Assembly: GCA_963556495.2 (NCBI GenBank)
Contig: OY747704.1
Coordinates: forward strand, 35,360,001 to 35,424,000
Direction: 5' to 3'
Length of the DNA stretch: 64,000 bases
DNA from: Valencia hispanica
Lineage: Eukaryota; Chordata; Actinopteri; Cyprinodontiformes; Valenciidae
Position 1 is the first letter of the stretch. Every line of letters begins with the position of its first letter. The notes beneath the pieces are model-generated. The model had not been told where the DNA came from. It did not search any database and saw only the letters and a list, made by a program, of their open reading frames with translations. A program made the translations under genes and the position numbers. Of the stretch, positions 1 through 11,739 are shown piece after piece.

Positions 1-1
1 A

Positions 2-652
2 ATAGATAAGAAGCTAACCAGCCTAGACGCCCGTCTGGGCCTGGTTGAGGTTCTCCATAAAGAATTTCAAGATCTAAGGGAATCCCTGGAGTTCAGCCAA
101 GAACAGGTAGCATCACTCGCTGCAGAAAACCAAACGCTTAGAGACCGTGTAAAGAAACTCACCGAGGGGATGACGCAGCTGTCCGGAGAAAGTAAGAGGA
201 TGAAAGAAACTATCTTGGATATACAGGCCAGGGGAATGCGGGACAATCTTGTTTTTTCCGGGATCCCAGAACAGGCTGAGGACGACGCTGAATCCACCGT
301 CCGATATTTTCTCCAACATCAGTAAAAGCTCCCAAGCGACACGGTAAAAAACATCACTTTTCACCGCGTCCACCGGCTCGGAGGTAAGAAGCCCAACAAC
401 AGCCGGCCGCGACCTATTGTTGCTAAATTTGAGCATTACAAGCAAAAAGAGCAGGTCAGAGGCCAGGGCAGAGAGCTGCGGGGAACGAATTACAGCGTTA
501 ATGATCAATATCGGAAGGAGATCCTGGATAGAAGGCGCGTTTTGTTCCCAATCAGAAAGAAATATATCAGTGAAGGCACCAGAGCTACAGTAGCGGTAGA
601 TGTTAATGGGGAGCTGTTCAGGGACCCCCAGCTTACTCCTTGGCTTTATTAG
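2..652 (+). pseudogene. L1-like ORF1 protein, C-terminal part with an in-frame stop
   Basis: The frame starting at base 2 reads through an early coiled-coil-like stretch (heptad leucines, ERVKKL-type segments). It then reaches the family-typical RRM/C-terminal segments MRDNLVFSGIPE, ITFHRVHRLG and YSVNDQYRKEILDRRRVLFP, and stops with TAG at 650-652. A TAA at 323-325 interrupts the frame just after the FSGIPE segment, so no full-length RNA-binding ORF1 protein can be made. ORF1 proteins of this type form trimeric nucleic-acid chaperones that coat LINE RNA (family knowledge). The N-terminus is missing because the window starts inside the gene. Confidence 0.85.
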
Positions 653-1062
653 TCATGTAACACTGGTCAGATAAGAGTTGTTTTATCAGTCAACTATAAT
701 CTAATGTTAGCACAGCTCTGTAAAGTTGTTTACATTACTCAGTGTGGGCGGGGCCAGGGCTAAGCACTGGGATACTGGCTCTTTTTTCTTTTCTCATCTT
801 CACATGTCTATCACCAAATGTCTTTGTCACTCATTTTTCCTTCTTTTATCACTCACACACACACAGAATTTTTTCATAATATAACTATTTCTTTCTCTCT
901 CACCCTCACCCTTCACACCATCACAACTTTCTTCTATTTCTCTCTTTCTTATATCTCGGCTTTTGGATTTTCAATCAGGCAACCCCAGGCACAAACTAAT
1001 AATACACTTGTGTTTATCAGTTTCTATGGTGATATGGACTTTACAACTTTTATCTCAAAACT

Positions 1063-4000
1063 ATGACTACTCTAAGGTTTGTCACGTGGAATATTCATGG
1101 AGCGGCACCAGAGAGAAAAGAGTTAAGATTCTTAACCAGCTTAAAAAATTGAAGGCAGATGTCGTCTTATTACAAGAAACCCATAAATCTACCTCAGCTG
1201 CAGATGATCTTTAATCCCCTGAGTTTCCTAATGTGTTTTCTGCATGCTATAACTCCATACAAAGGGGAGTAGCAATATTAATAAATAAAAATGTAAATTT
1301 TACAGTAATAGATACAGTTACAGATCCAGAGGGTAGATTTATTATAGTAAAACTATCTATACATAACCAAAAGTTATGTATTGTCAGTATATATGGTCCA
1401 AATGTTGATGACCCCTCATTCTTTCATTCCTTCTTCTCTGTGCTCCTTGAACATATGGATTGCTCACTTCTTCTTGGGGGCGACCTCAACTTTGGTTTAA
1501 ATGAAGAAATAGACAGGCTCAGCACAGCAGGGACTCAGCGCAGCTGGAAATCTATTGATATAGTCAAACGGTACATGAGCGATTATGGACTTTGTGATGC
1601 ATGGCGATCACTTCACCCCAATGACAAAAAATATACTTTCTTCTCAAATGTCCACCATTCATATTCTCGACTGGATTATTTGTTAGTCAGCAGCTCACTG
1701 TTGACTGACATTTCAGACACTGAGATACACCCTATAGCTGTTAGCGATCATGCTCCTGTTTCTCTAACTTTAGTAAATAAAACAGAAACACCTCAAAGCA
1801 AAAATTGGAGATTTAATATATCCTTATTTAAGGATAAAGAATTTATTAAATATTTCGAAAAAGAATGGGCCTCATATTTGGAATATAACGACCTCCCTGG
1901 TACGTCGCCATCCATTCTTTGGGAGGCAGGAAAAGCTGTGATTAGAGGTAAAATAATCTCATTCTCATCAAATAAAAAGAAAATGGAAAAAAACGTATTC
2001 AGGAATTAGAAGAAACTATTAATTCATTAGAAGCTTCTCTAGATGAGGAGAGACTAGGCAAAATCCGTAAAGCAAAGCTAGAATTAAATCAAATTATTAA
2101 TAAACAGACCCAGTTCTTAATTCAAAGACTTAGGATACAAAAACTTTGAACAAGGTAATAAATCAGGTCGATTTTTGGCTAACCAGCTTAAAATTAATAA
2201 AGAAAAAACAACTATATCTGCTATTAAAGATCAGACCGGGAATACAGTATTTGATCCTGGAAGAATAAACAACACATTTAAAGAATTTTACAAGGCTTTA
2301 TACTCGCCAGAGATAAATCCATCGGATCATGAAATTGAAAAAATTTTTGATAACATAACACTACCTAAATTATCTGAAAGTCAAGCGATGGCCCTGGACT
2401 CAGCACTAACAGCGGCTGAACTCCAGGAGGCCCTCCAAGGCATGCCCAATAAAAAGGCTCCAGGCCCAGATGGATTTCCAGCAGAGTTCTATAAAGAATT
2501 CTGGAATATTCTGGCACCAACATTCCACAGAATGGTGCAGGAAACCAAGGAAAATGGCCGACTCCCACCAAAGATGAATTCTGCCTACATTAGTCTTCTA
2601 CTAAAATCAGGTAAAGACCCTTTGTTTCCTACCAGCTATCGTCCCATATTCTTCATTAATGTTCATCTTAAAATAATCTGCAAAGCCCTCGCAAAAAGGA
2701 TAGAGAAAGTAACTCCTCTTATTATACATCCTGATCAAACTGGTTTTATTAAAGGGAGACATTCATCCACAAATTCACGTAGATTAATAGATTTAATAGA
2801 TTTTTCTTACTGTAAAAATATTAAAACTAATATTTTATCTTTAGATGCAGAAAAAGCATTTGATAGAGTTAACTGGAAATTCTTATTTGTAACCTTACAT
2901 AAATTTGGCTTTGGAAATTATTTTATAAACTGGTTGGAAATATTATACAGTTCACCAACAGCATGTATCAGGACAAATAACCAAACATCATCTAGGTTTT
3001 ATCTTCAGAGAGGTACCAGGCAGGGATGTCCTCTCTCTCCCTCCCTGTTCGCTATTTTTATTGAACCACTAGCTGCAGCGATCAGGCAAACTCACAATAT
3101 TAAAGGCATAAAATGCAATAACATAGAACATAAAATCAGTCTTTATGCAGATGATGTATTACTTTTTCTCCAGCATTCACAAACCTCTTTCTCTCAGGTA
3201 ATCGGGTTGATAAACTCTTAGTCAAATGTTTCAGATTATTCGATAAATTGGTTAAAATCTACAGTTCTTCCAATCAATTGTTCTGTCCAGAATCCAACTA
3301 ATGCACAACTGCAGTCAGGGAATATTACCTATTTAGGTATCAATGTCTCACCAAGACTGGCAGATTTAATAACGCTAAACTACATCCCACTTTTAAAAAA
3401 AAGTGGAAGATGATCTTGCTAGATGGAAATCCCTACCCATATCACTTATGGGAAGGGTTGCTTCAATAAAAATGATGGTTTTGCCCAGAATCAACTACTT
3501 ATTCTCAATGATCCCAAGTAAACCATCACTAGACTGGTTTAGATCTCTGGACTCCTCTATCTCTAAATTTCTTTGGAAAGATAAACCCCCACGTATCAGC
3601 TTAAAAACACTTCAGAAGACCAAAGAAAAAGGAGGTTTAGATCTACCAAACTCCCATCATTATTTCTTAGCCAACAGGCTCCAATACATCTCAAGATGGT
3701 TAAAACATAGCTACCTAGACGAGTCCTGGATAGATGTAGAACAGACACTATGTAATAAGATAAAACTTTCAGACCTACCATTTATTAGCTCAAATATAAA
3801 ACAATATGAATGCTTTAAAAGCATAAATATCAGCTCCTCTCTGACAGCATGGTGGGAGTTTTTAAAAATGACAGAGTCCACAATAATCCCATGCAGACGC
3901 ACACCCATCTGGAATAACCCCGACATCTTGCAAAAAAAAATGTATGATAAGTTTCCCAGTCTGGAGGTGCAATGGAATTGAATACCTGGAACATATATTT

Positions 4001-4727
4001 GAAGGAACAGACTTTATCCCATTTAATACATTAATTACACAATATGGAATTGATAAAAACAAATTCTTAGAATATCAACAAATTTAATCTATTGTTAAAG
4101 GTAAATTTAGGCTCAATACAGCTGAATTACAAATTCCAGCAAGAGTTTTAGATTTTCTTAATCTCAACCCCCCCAAATTGCTGTCTAAAATATACAAAAC
4201 TTTATCTACATTAGATGAATCAATAGCCATCCCTATTTCAAAATGGGAGGTGGATTTATCAGCCAGCTTTGACCAAAACGTCTGGTCTCAGATATGTTTA
4301 AGAACCTTTAAAATAACAAAAAAATCATAATTTGCAATTAATACAATACAAAATCCTTCATAGAGTACACTATACAGGTCAACGAATGTTTAGGGTGGGT
4401 TTTACATCGTCTAATACCTGCTTACAATGCACAAGCAATATACCAGATACTTATGTTCATGCGCTTTGGTTCTGTCCACCTGTTAAGAAATTTTGGTGCC
4501 AGATATGTGAGGACTTATCAAAGTGTCTGAAATGTAACATTCCACCATCTCCCTCAGTTTGCCTGTTAGGAGATTTAAATGATGTCACCATGGACACAAA
4601 GTCAGTTCTAATGGTTCACATTGCCTTATGCATCGCTAAGAAAACTATCCTCCTGAACTGGAAAAATAAAAAGGCTCTTAATATTATTCAGTATAGAAAT
4701 CTCTTGTTGGACCATATTGGTCTTTAG
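1063..4727 (+). pseudogene. L1-like ORF2: AP endonuclease and reverse transcriptase, broken
   Basis: Translation starts plausibly at ATG 1063 with FVTWNIHGA, the first endonuclease motif. The reading then moves to a second frame with LLQETH, an in-frame TAG at 1212-1214, GGDLNFGL and SDHAPVSL (endonuclease catalytic segments). Frame changes occur near 1110, 1990 and 2150. The RT domain (2175-3221) keeps KKAPGPDGFPAEFYK, LDAEKAFDRV, RQGCPLSPSLFA and YADD at 3144-3155. A TAG at 3219-3221 and a shift near 3400 follow. The C-terminal segments at 3403-3981 and 4332-4727 include the Cys/His cluster CLQC...HALWFC. Together these make the target-primed reverse transcription enzyme of the element. At least five frame breaks and two stops make it non-functional. 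Several breaks lie beside A-runs. Confidence 0.9.
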
Positions 4728-7465
4728 ACGGCCCCTGGTTCCATATCTGAACAATCTCTCTGGGCTCCTTTGATCGGCTCTATCACCTAGTAGGGGTGGG
4801 GGGCACTTGGTTTTGTCGTTTGAGATACTGTGGCTGATGTGGGGGTTTTTGGGGTTGGAGGCGTCTGGGGGGGATCCCTGGGGGTAGGATCCCTGGGGGT
4901 AGGATCACTGGGCGGACGGGGCGCTGGACGTCGTGGCCCCAACCTGGGGTTGGGCTTTGGTGGCTTTGGGTGGTAACTCCTGATGGCTGCATGCGGTGCC
5001 TTAGGGGGGTTGCACTAGTGTCCTTTGTGTTCTGATAGTAGAGCGAATGTCAGGGTGGGTTTAGTTCTCTTTCTGGGATGGGGCTGGAGGGACTGCCTTG
5101 GGGTCCGTGGGGCTTGGTGGTGCTGTGGCCGTGGGCCCCGGGTTGAACGTGCCATGGCCTCCCTCCCCTGGTGGATCCCGGTGAACAGCGGTGCCTATTG
5201 GGGTCAGTGGGGGAGCTGGCTCCCTGGGAAGACATTTTGTCTCCCAGTCCTTCCCTCCCCATCTTCGAACACCTCTGTCCACCCTCTCCATCACTTTACC
5301 ACTCATATAGGGTCTTGGGGCATGGGCACATCACTGGGGTGCGAGGAGGGGTTTCCCTCCTCGCTATCCCGTGGCGTCCTGGGTCCCAATTTTAAAATAC
5401 AACTTAGACACTCCCACTTATAACATTTTCATGCGACACACATGTAGGGACTTTGGGGTGGGCACACTTTTCGGCATCCAGAGGGGGAGCGGTTCAATCA
5501 GCTTCACCTCTGGTGCCGGTGCCCACTGTTAAACCACATATAGACACTGAGAGCTCGGGGTGGGGGTTGGGGGATGTGTGGCTGCCTTCCCCACATCCCA
5601 CCCCTCTGTTTTAAATGCACATTATAACAACACGCATCAACACCATACTCGAGCGGGAAGACAGAGGCTAGGGGTCTTCTCACACCCCTGTTCGCTACGG
5701 GCCATCAGGGGTTGGGGTCCGGAGGAGGTACAGGTGGTCTGGTCGGGGTCCTGGGCTGTCGGGCTGCTTCGCCACTGTGGGGCCCTTGGAGGTCTGCTTG
5801 TCTCCGTCCTAGAAGGTAGGGGTCCATCTCCCGGGTTCGGGGGCTGGTGGCTCTACTGGGGCATCGGTACCTGGACCTGGGAGCATAAAGTGTGTATGGG
5901 GTGTGTGAGTGAGGGTACAGCGTCATTTCTTGGGTGTCTTGGTGAGCATGTATGTGTTTAAGAGGGAGGGAACGTATGACTATGTCTGTATGTCTTTGTC
6001 TGCCTGTCAGGTTGGGTCTTGGGCTGCCCTCTCGCCTGGCGCACCTCAGGCCTTTACATTTAACAGGGGGCCTATTTCCCCTCCATCACTCCCTGCCAGT
6101 GACGGATGCCCCTGCCTTCTGGTGCGTCGGTGGTCAATCCGGTTCGGACCTGGTGCGTGCCTGGCCGGGCCTGGGGGGGGGCCTGTGTGTCGGTCGGCTG
6201 ATGCGCTTGGGCGATATCTTCCTTTGGTTGGTTGGGGCACCTCTTTTAGGGGTGCCAGGTTTGGGATTGTTGGGTGGTGCCTGCTCGGTGGCTTCGCGGG
6301 ATACGCATCCAGCGTCTCTGCTCGTTCAATCACCTGTTCTGTGTGCACCGTGCATGGTCGGTTCATTGGCGGGTTGGACCAGCCCTGGCCTTTGTTGGAT
6401 GCCTGGTCTCGGCGCTCTGCGTTGCGTGGGATCAGGACTCGGGAGCTGGTACAACTTGATGTCCAGGTGCTGGCTGAGCTCGGCCTGGGGATGCTGTCCG
6501 TCCGCTGCGGCTATCGGTGGGGCGCCCTGACGTGGGGCAGGGGTGGGGATTGGCCCGGGGTGGTGGTGGCGCGTGGCGGCCGTCCGCGGCCCCTGCAGTG
6601 CCGGGGGCCCCTCGTCGGCCGGTCCCTTGTCGGGTTCCTGCTGGTGGGTGGGGCGCCCCTGGGCCCCGGCTCTCCTGGTCCATGGACCGGCCCGCCCTGG
6701 CGCGGCTGGTTGCCGGCGGGGCCCGTGAGCTCGTCACTGCTGACCCCCGGGCCCCTGCATAGTAGCCGCTGGACGTTCCCCTGGGGTTCTCCTTTGCTCC
6801 TCTCTTGGGGGATGCGGTCGGCCCCGCCCGGGTCAGCCTGGGGCTCTGGGTGTCCTTTGGACGTCCTGGCTCCGATCTCCTTCATGTCTGCATCAATTCC
6901 TGGGAGACGGATTGATGCCTGCTCACACCAGCTATCGAACACTCTTATGGAGAAACCTTATATGCACCAGCATGCTAACACACACACATAGATGTGGGGT
7001 CTCTGGTGTTTAAGGATATATTCTTGGGCTGAGGTTATCATTACTAGAGCTTGATTAATCGATACCATGAGTTTTTCTGTGACATTGTTGTATTTTTATA
7101 TTCATTTTTGTGTGATGTGGTTGTTTAGTTCTTAGTTCACGATGTTTGGTTTGTTTTGTCAATGTTCCTTTTTCCTTTTTTGTTTTGTTTTTTCCCCCTC
7201 TCCCTGCCGTCGTTTGGGTATGGAGGCAGACTTCAATGATTTCCTGTGTTTTCTTTGTTCCCATTCCTCTCTTGTATTTTCAACTCACCCTCTCTCATGA
7301 CTTTTTGTTTCCTACCTCTCTTCTTCATCTTCTTTCTTTCTTCCCCTTAATCTTCCATCTCCGGGTCCATAACACCAGGAAAAAAAAACCCCAGCAAATC
7401 ATAATAAAGATTTTTCACACATATATCAAGTGGAGTACTATAGCAAAAGCTGTACTGCTCCGCTT
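4728..7465 (+). other. G-rich 3' region of the L1-like LINE
   Basis: No credible gene is present. Most of 4780-6900 is unusually G-rich on the plus strand, with many runs of four or more G and a short tandem unit (GATCCCTGGGGGTAG, about three copies near 4873-4908). From about 6900 the composition drops and the sequence ends T-rich and A-rich. Long open frames appear on both strands in the GC-rich part, but they overlap in all frames and show no domain, so I treat them as composition artefacts. A G-rich 3' UTR is known for L1 elements. That this whole stretch belongs to the LINE is inference. Confidence 0.55.
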
Positions 7466-7520
7466 GTGAAAGTAAATCTGTTGGGCTTCTACTTGGTACT
7501 CAGACACCAATTCTGAGCTC

Positions 7521-8031
<511 letters not shown>

Positions 8032-9100
8032 TGTGTAGTACTTGGACATACTTTTTACCTGGACATACTTTTTACCTGGCTGACATGTCTATTAAAAACC
8101 TTTAATAAATCCTGTGAGACTCTGACTTTCAGGTTTTGATCTACTTAAGCCATATTCAAAGCTCTTTAGAACAGTGGACCAGATGTTTGTCCTCACAGAG
8201 GGTTATGTTTTTTGTGGATCAGTAGAAGGCTTCTATCAGCGTTCTGCAAGGGGGTTGCGGAGTTCAATGGATCATTTGCTCCCTTCATTACTAAAAGAAG
8301 AGCTTTTTCCCCTTTCTCAGCCCAAAGTCCAGCTTTCTTCCAAAGTAAGTGAGTTTTTCTTCTTTTCTTGGCTGATCTTTTTCAAAACTATAACAATTGA
8401 AAATTGTGTATGATCTTACCTTTATTTGTATATGATTCCCATTCGCCCATCCTGCTCCACAAATATCTCCATCTCTACGCTCATGTAAAAATCATCTTTG
8501 CCTTTATTTTTTTTAAATCGGTCTGGTTCACTGGAAATGATCGCAAAGGAGGAAAGTTGGACCTGGACTGGTTCTGTTCCTTTTGTATTCCCCATAGACA
8601 TGTCTATAGCATTTCCCCCCTCACCCCCGACACTGTTTTCTGTCTTTTCAATGCGTAGAAGAAGAGCATCTGTTGCCCATTGTGCTCAGCACTGACTCCT
8701 ATCAGTGCGGCACAGTATTTTGTGCCTAATCCCATTTATAGCTGACCAGAAAGACTAAATATGTCGCATACACATTTCTTAAATATATTTGACACTGTGG
8801 AACGTAAGCATTTGTAGCACATGTGTAATCAAACATGCAGAAATAAGTAGTAAAAAGTTACATTTACTTGAGTAACATTTTTGGGGAAAAAACAAAACTT
8901 TTTACGACATGTAGTTAAATGAAATTTCTAGATGCACTACCTACTGTGAGAAACTTCAATGAATGAAGAACAAACATGCTTCAACAGAAAATTCACAAAA
9001 GACATTTAGTTTATTGAAGGAGACCCCCTGTTTCTACACAAGCTTTGATTCTCTAAAGTAATTCTCTATCTGTTGAGCTTGTTGCTCAAGTATGAGATTA
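8032..9100. other. Stretch without a recognised gene; one weak exon candidate
   Basis: It contains a short duplicated block (about 17 bp, twice, near 8045-8075) and one weak exon candidate at 8133-8343. From about 8845 there is a short 'acttgagtaac' motif typical of fish hAT elements. Together with the related motif at 24100-24290, this may be the flank of an older hAT copy into which the nest at 9101-22076 inserted. Confidence 0.5.
8133..8343 (+). other. Possible orphan internal exon of unknown gene
   Basis: An open frame of about 70 codons is bounded by a good acceptor (pyrimidine-rich, ending TTTCAG at 8132) and a strong donor (AAA|GTAAGT at 8344). The translation includes the segments LLKPYSKLFRTVDQ and HLLPSLLKEELFPL. 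I do not recognise it, and no partner exon was found nearby. It could be an exon of a decayed gene or transposon, or chance. Confidence 0.2.
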
Positions 9101-9670
9101 AGTAAACACAGGGGTGAAAGTCGTTTTAAATTCTTGCCGGTACTATTACCAAAACCTTCATCTCTCTCTCACTTCATGCATTTTAAAATTGCAAATAGTC
9201 TAAACCCAAACATAAACATTTCGATATTTTTCTGTAGGCCTAGGGTTAGGGGTTAGTTGACAAGAATTAAAAACGATTGACGATATTGTAAAATGATCAA
9301 ATGATGGTTTGGTAGATATTTACCTTGGATTATGACCATTTAATTCTGTGGATTTGAAGAAGTTTGACCAAGGATTAAAAAAAGTTAACTGGGGCATACA
9401 TATTCTTGCGGACAGAATTATCGTGCCTAAAGTAATTTGTATCTCCCGCCTAAAAAGGGCTGTGAGTATCCCATCTTTAAGTGGTTTAATATATTTCTAC
9501 CTTGGATTATGAACATTTAATTCTGTGGATTTGAAAAGGTTTGGCCAAGGAATAAAAAAGTTACCAGGGGGATACAGATTCTGGCGGACTGAATTATTGT
9601 GCCTGATATAAATTGTATCCCCCCCTAAAAATGACTGTGAGTATCCCATCTTCAAGTGGTTTTGTATATA

Positions 9671-11253
9671 CACTGCTCACAAAAATTAAAGGAACACTTT
9701 TTTATTTGGGCCTGGCATGAAATCAATTAAACCTGTCTGATAATTTTCTCGTTGGCTAAGCAGCTGAGGGCATTGTTAATCACGTTCAGCTGTATTGGTA
9801 TTCATGGACTTAACAACAGGTGCACTACAGTGGCAACAATTAGAAAACCCTCAAAACAGGTATGGTTTTACATGTGGAGGTCATTTCAAGTTTCTCCCTC
9901 TTGATCTTTTTTGGCTGGTTTTCCACTCGTGCTGGTTTTGGCTTGATTAATTATCTCTACTGGCAGTATGAGGCGATTCCTTAACCCTACAGAAGTTGCA
10001 CAGGTTGTCCAACTTCTCCAGGATGGCACATCCACACGTGCTGCAGCAAGAAGGTTTAATGTGTCTCCCAGCACAATCTCCAGAACATCGAGGAGATTTC
10101 AGGAGACTGGTGGTTATTCTCGGAGAGCTGGACAGGGCCGTAGCAGGTCCTCAACCCATCAGCAGGACCGATACCTGCTCCTTTGTGCAAGGCAGAACAG
10201 GCTGAGCACTGCTCGTGCCCTACAGAATGATCTCCAGAGGGCCACTGGTGTGAATGTCTCTACCCAAACAATCAGGAACAGACTTCATGAAGATGGCCTG
10301 AGGGCCCGACGTCCTGTTGTGGGCCCTTTGCTCACTGCCCAGCACCGTGGAGCTCGACTGGCATTTGCTCAAGAACACCAGAATTGGCAAGTCCGCCACT
10401 GGCGCCCTGTACTTTTTACAGACGAGAGCAGGTTCACCCTGAGCACCTGTGATAGACGTGAAAGAGTCTGGAGAAGACAAGGAGAACGTTATGCTGCCTG
10501 CAACGTCATTCAACATGACAGGTTTGGTGGTGGGTCAGTGATGGTCTGGGGAGGCATATCCATGGAGGGACGCACAGACCTCTACTGCCTAGGAAATGGT
10601 CCTCTGACTGCCATAAGGTATCAAGATGAAATCCTTGAACCCATTGTCAGACCCTACGCTGGTGCAGTAGGTCCTGGTTTCCTCCTAATGCACAACAATG
10701 CCCGGCCTCATGTGGCAAGAGTATGCAGGCAGTACCTAAAGGATGAAGGAATTGAAACCATTGAATGGCCTTCACGATCCCCTGACTTAAACCCAATAGA
10801 ACATCTGTGGGACATTATGTTTCGGTCCATTAGGCGCCGCCAGGTTGCTCCTCAGACTGTACAACAGCTCAGGGATGCCCTCACACAGATCTGGGAGGAA
10901 ATGCCACAAGACACCATCCGTCGTCTCATTGGGAGCATGCCCTGACGTTGTCAAGCATGCATACAAGCTCGTGGGGGCCACACAAGATACTGAAAAGCAT
11001 TTTGTGTCGCAGAAATTAAGTTTTTGAAAAAATGGACTAGCCTGCCACATCTTCATTTCACTCTGATTTTAGGGTGTCTACACAATTGGGCCCTCTGTAG
11101 GCTGAAAACTTTTATTTCCATTAAAAGACTTGGCATCCTTTTGTTCGTAAGACATTGCCCTGTGGTTATTTGTATAGATATCCAACTTCATATTGAGATC
11201 TGATGTATCTAATGTGGTTGTTTAAAGTGCTCCTTTAACTTTTGTGAGCAGTG
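9671..11253 (+). mobile_element. Tc1-like DNA transposon, full length
   Basis: It is 1583 bp long and flanked by TA at 9669-9670 and 11254-11255. Terminal inverted repeats begin CACTGCTCACAAAA on both sides, and the next ~15 bp also match well. It holds one uninterrupted transposase ORF. TA duplication, size and protein all fit the Tc1/mariner superfamily. It sits exactly between two tandem units of the older hAT element, so it is younger than that element. Confidence 0.95.
9968..10945 (+). CDS. Tc1-like transposase, intact frame but catalytic Asp replaced
   Basis: A 325-residue protein of normal length for Tc1 transposases. The N-terminal paired-like helix-turn-helix region covers about residues 1-110 ([20 protein letters not shown]). 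The DDE domain follows. The first catalytic Asp is D152 in LFTDESRF, and [10 protein letters not shown] is the glycine-rich loop. The second site reads HNNARPH instead of the usual DNARPH, so residue 243 is Asn (codon AAC, 10694-10696). The last Glu is E278 in [10 protein letters not shown], 34 residues after position 243, giving the DD34E spacing. In active relatives this enzyme cuts and pastes the element at TA sites. Here the D-to-N change predicts loss of catalysis. The start is the first Met in the frame, just upstream of the DNA-binding domain. Confidence 0.93.
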   Translation: MRRFLNPTEVAQVVQLLQDGTSTRAAARRFNVSPSTISRTSRRFQETGGYSRRAGQGRSRSSTHQQDRYLLLCARQNRLSTARALQNDLQRATGVNVSTQTIRNRLHEDGLRARRPVVGPLLTAQHRGARLAFAQEHQNWQVRHWRPVLFTDESRFTLSTCDRRERVWRRQGERYAACNVIQHDRFGGGSVMVWGGISMEGRTDLYCLGNGPLTAIRYQDEILEPIVRPYAGAVGPGFLLMHNNARPHVARVCRQYLKDEGIETIEWPSRSPDLNPIEHLWDIMFRSIRRRQVAPQTVQQLRDALTQIWEEMPQDTIRRLIGSMP

Positions 11254-11739
11254 TATTTACCTTGAATTATGATCATTTAATTCTGTGGATTTGAAGAGGT
11301 TTGGCCAAGGAATAAAAAAGTTACTTGGGGGATACAGATTCTGGTGGACATAATTATAATCCCTGATATAATTTATACCTTGTAATTTTGACAAGGAGGA
11401 CTTCCAGCCTGAATTATTTCTCTACACCCACCAAAGAGAAATATCAAAAACTGTAGGAACATGCAAAAAATAGTCAACAGAAACAGGTTGGAAGGCTTTT
11501 ACATCACTAAAACGTTTTCTATTAATGTATTTTTATATGTATCGAGTTTACACAGATGTGACCGTTTTCTTTTTAAGCCGACCGTGCGACACCACGTTAG
11601 AAAAATAAATCTATTTATTTCTGTGGTAACCAACAAACAGAGCGATGAAGTAAAGACACTTGGTTTTCACTTATTCAAAGACAAAATATCTCTAGTTCAA
11701 CGGGTTGTTGGTTGTGATTGTGGCAGAGTCAAGTGGAAC

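Larger units (their letters stand above)
1..7465 (+). mobile_element. L1-like LINE, 5' end cut by the window start
   Basis: A non-LTR retrotransposon in sense orientation. In order it shows the C-terminal part of an L1-type ORF1 (2-652), a gap of about 400 bp, an endonuclease/reverse-transcriptase ORF2 in several frames (1063-4727), and a long G-rich 3' region ending in T-rich sequence with an AATAAA-like site near 7405. The order ORF1, spacer, ORF2, G-rich 3' region is what is known for L1/Tx1-type elements. The 5' end lies outside the window. The 3' boundary is uncertain: I place it where the (TA)n microsatellite begins to dominate. The copy is dead because both ORFs are interrupted. Confidence 0.85.
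9320..11400 (+). repeat. Three ~175-bp tandem units, split by a Tc1 insertion
   Basis: Units start at about 9320, 9498 and 11257 with the shared opening ACCTTGRATTATG followed by ATTTAATTCTGTGGATTTGAA. The first two are about 178 bp apart. The third lies immediately after the Tc1-like element and would follow unit two at about 174 bp if that element were removed. The units belong to the host hAT element. Confidence 0.85.

Noticed and set aside
4783..6991. Many overlapping open frames of 60-360 codons
   Set aside because: GC-rich sequence has few stops. The frames overlap on both strands, have no domains, and lie in the LINE 3' region.
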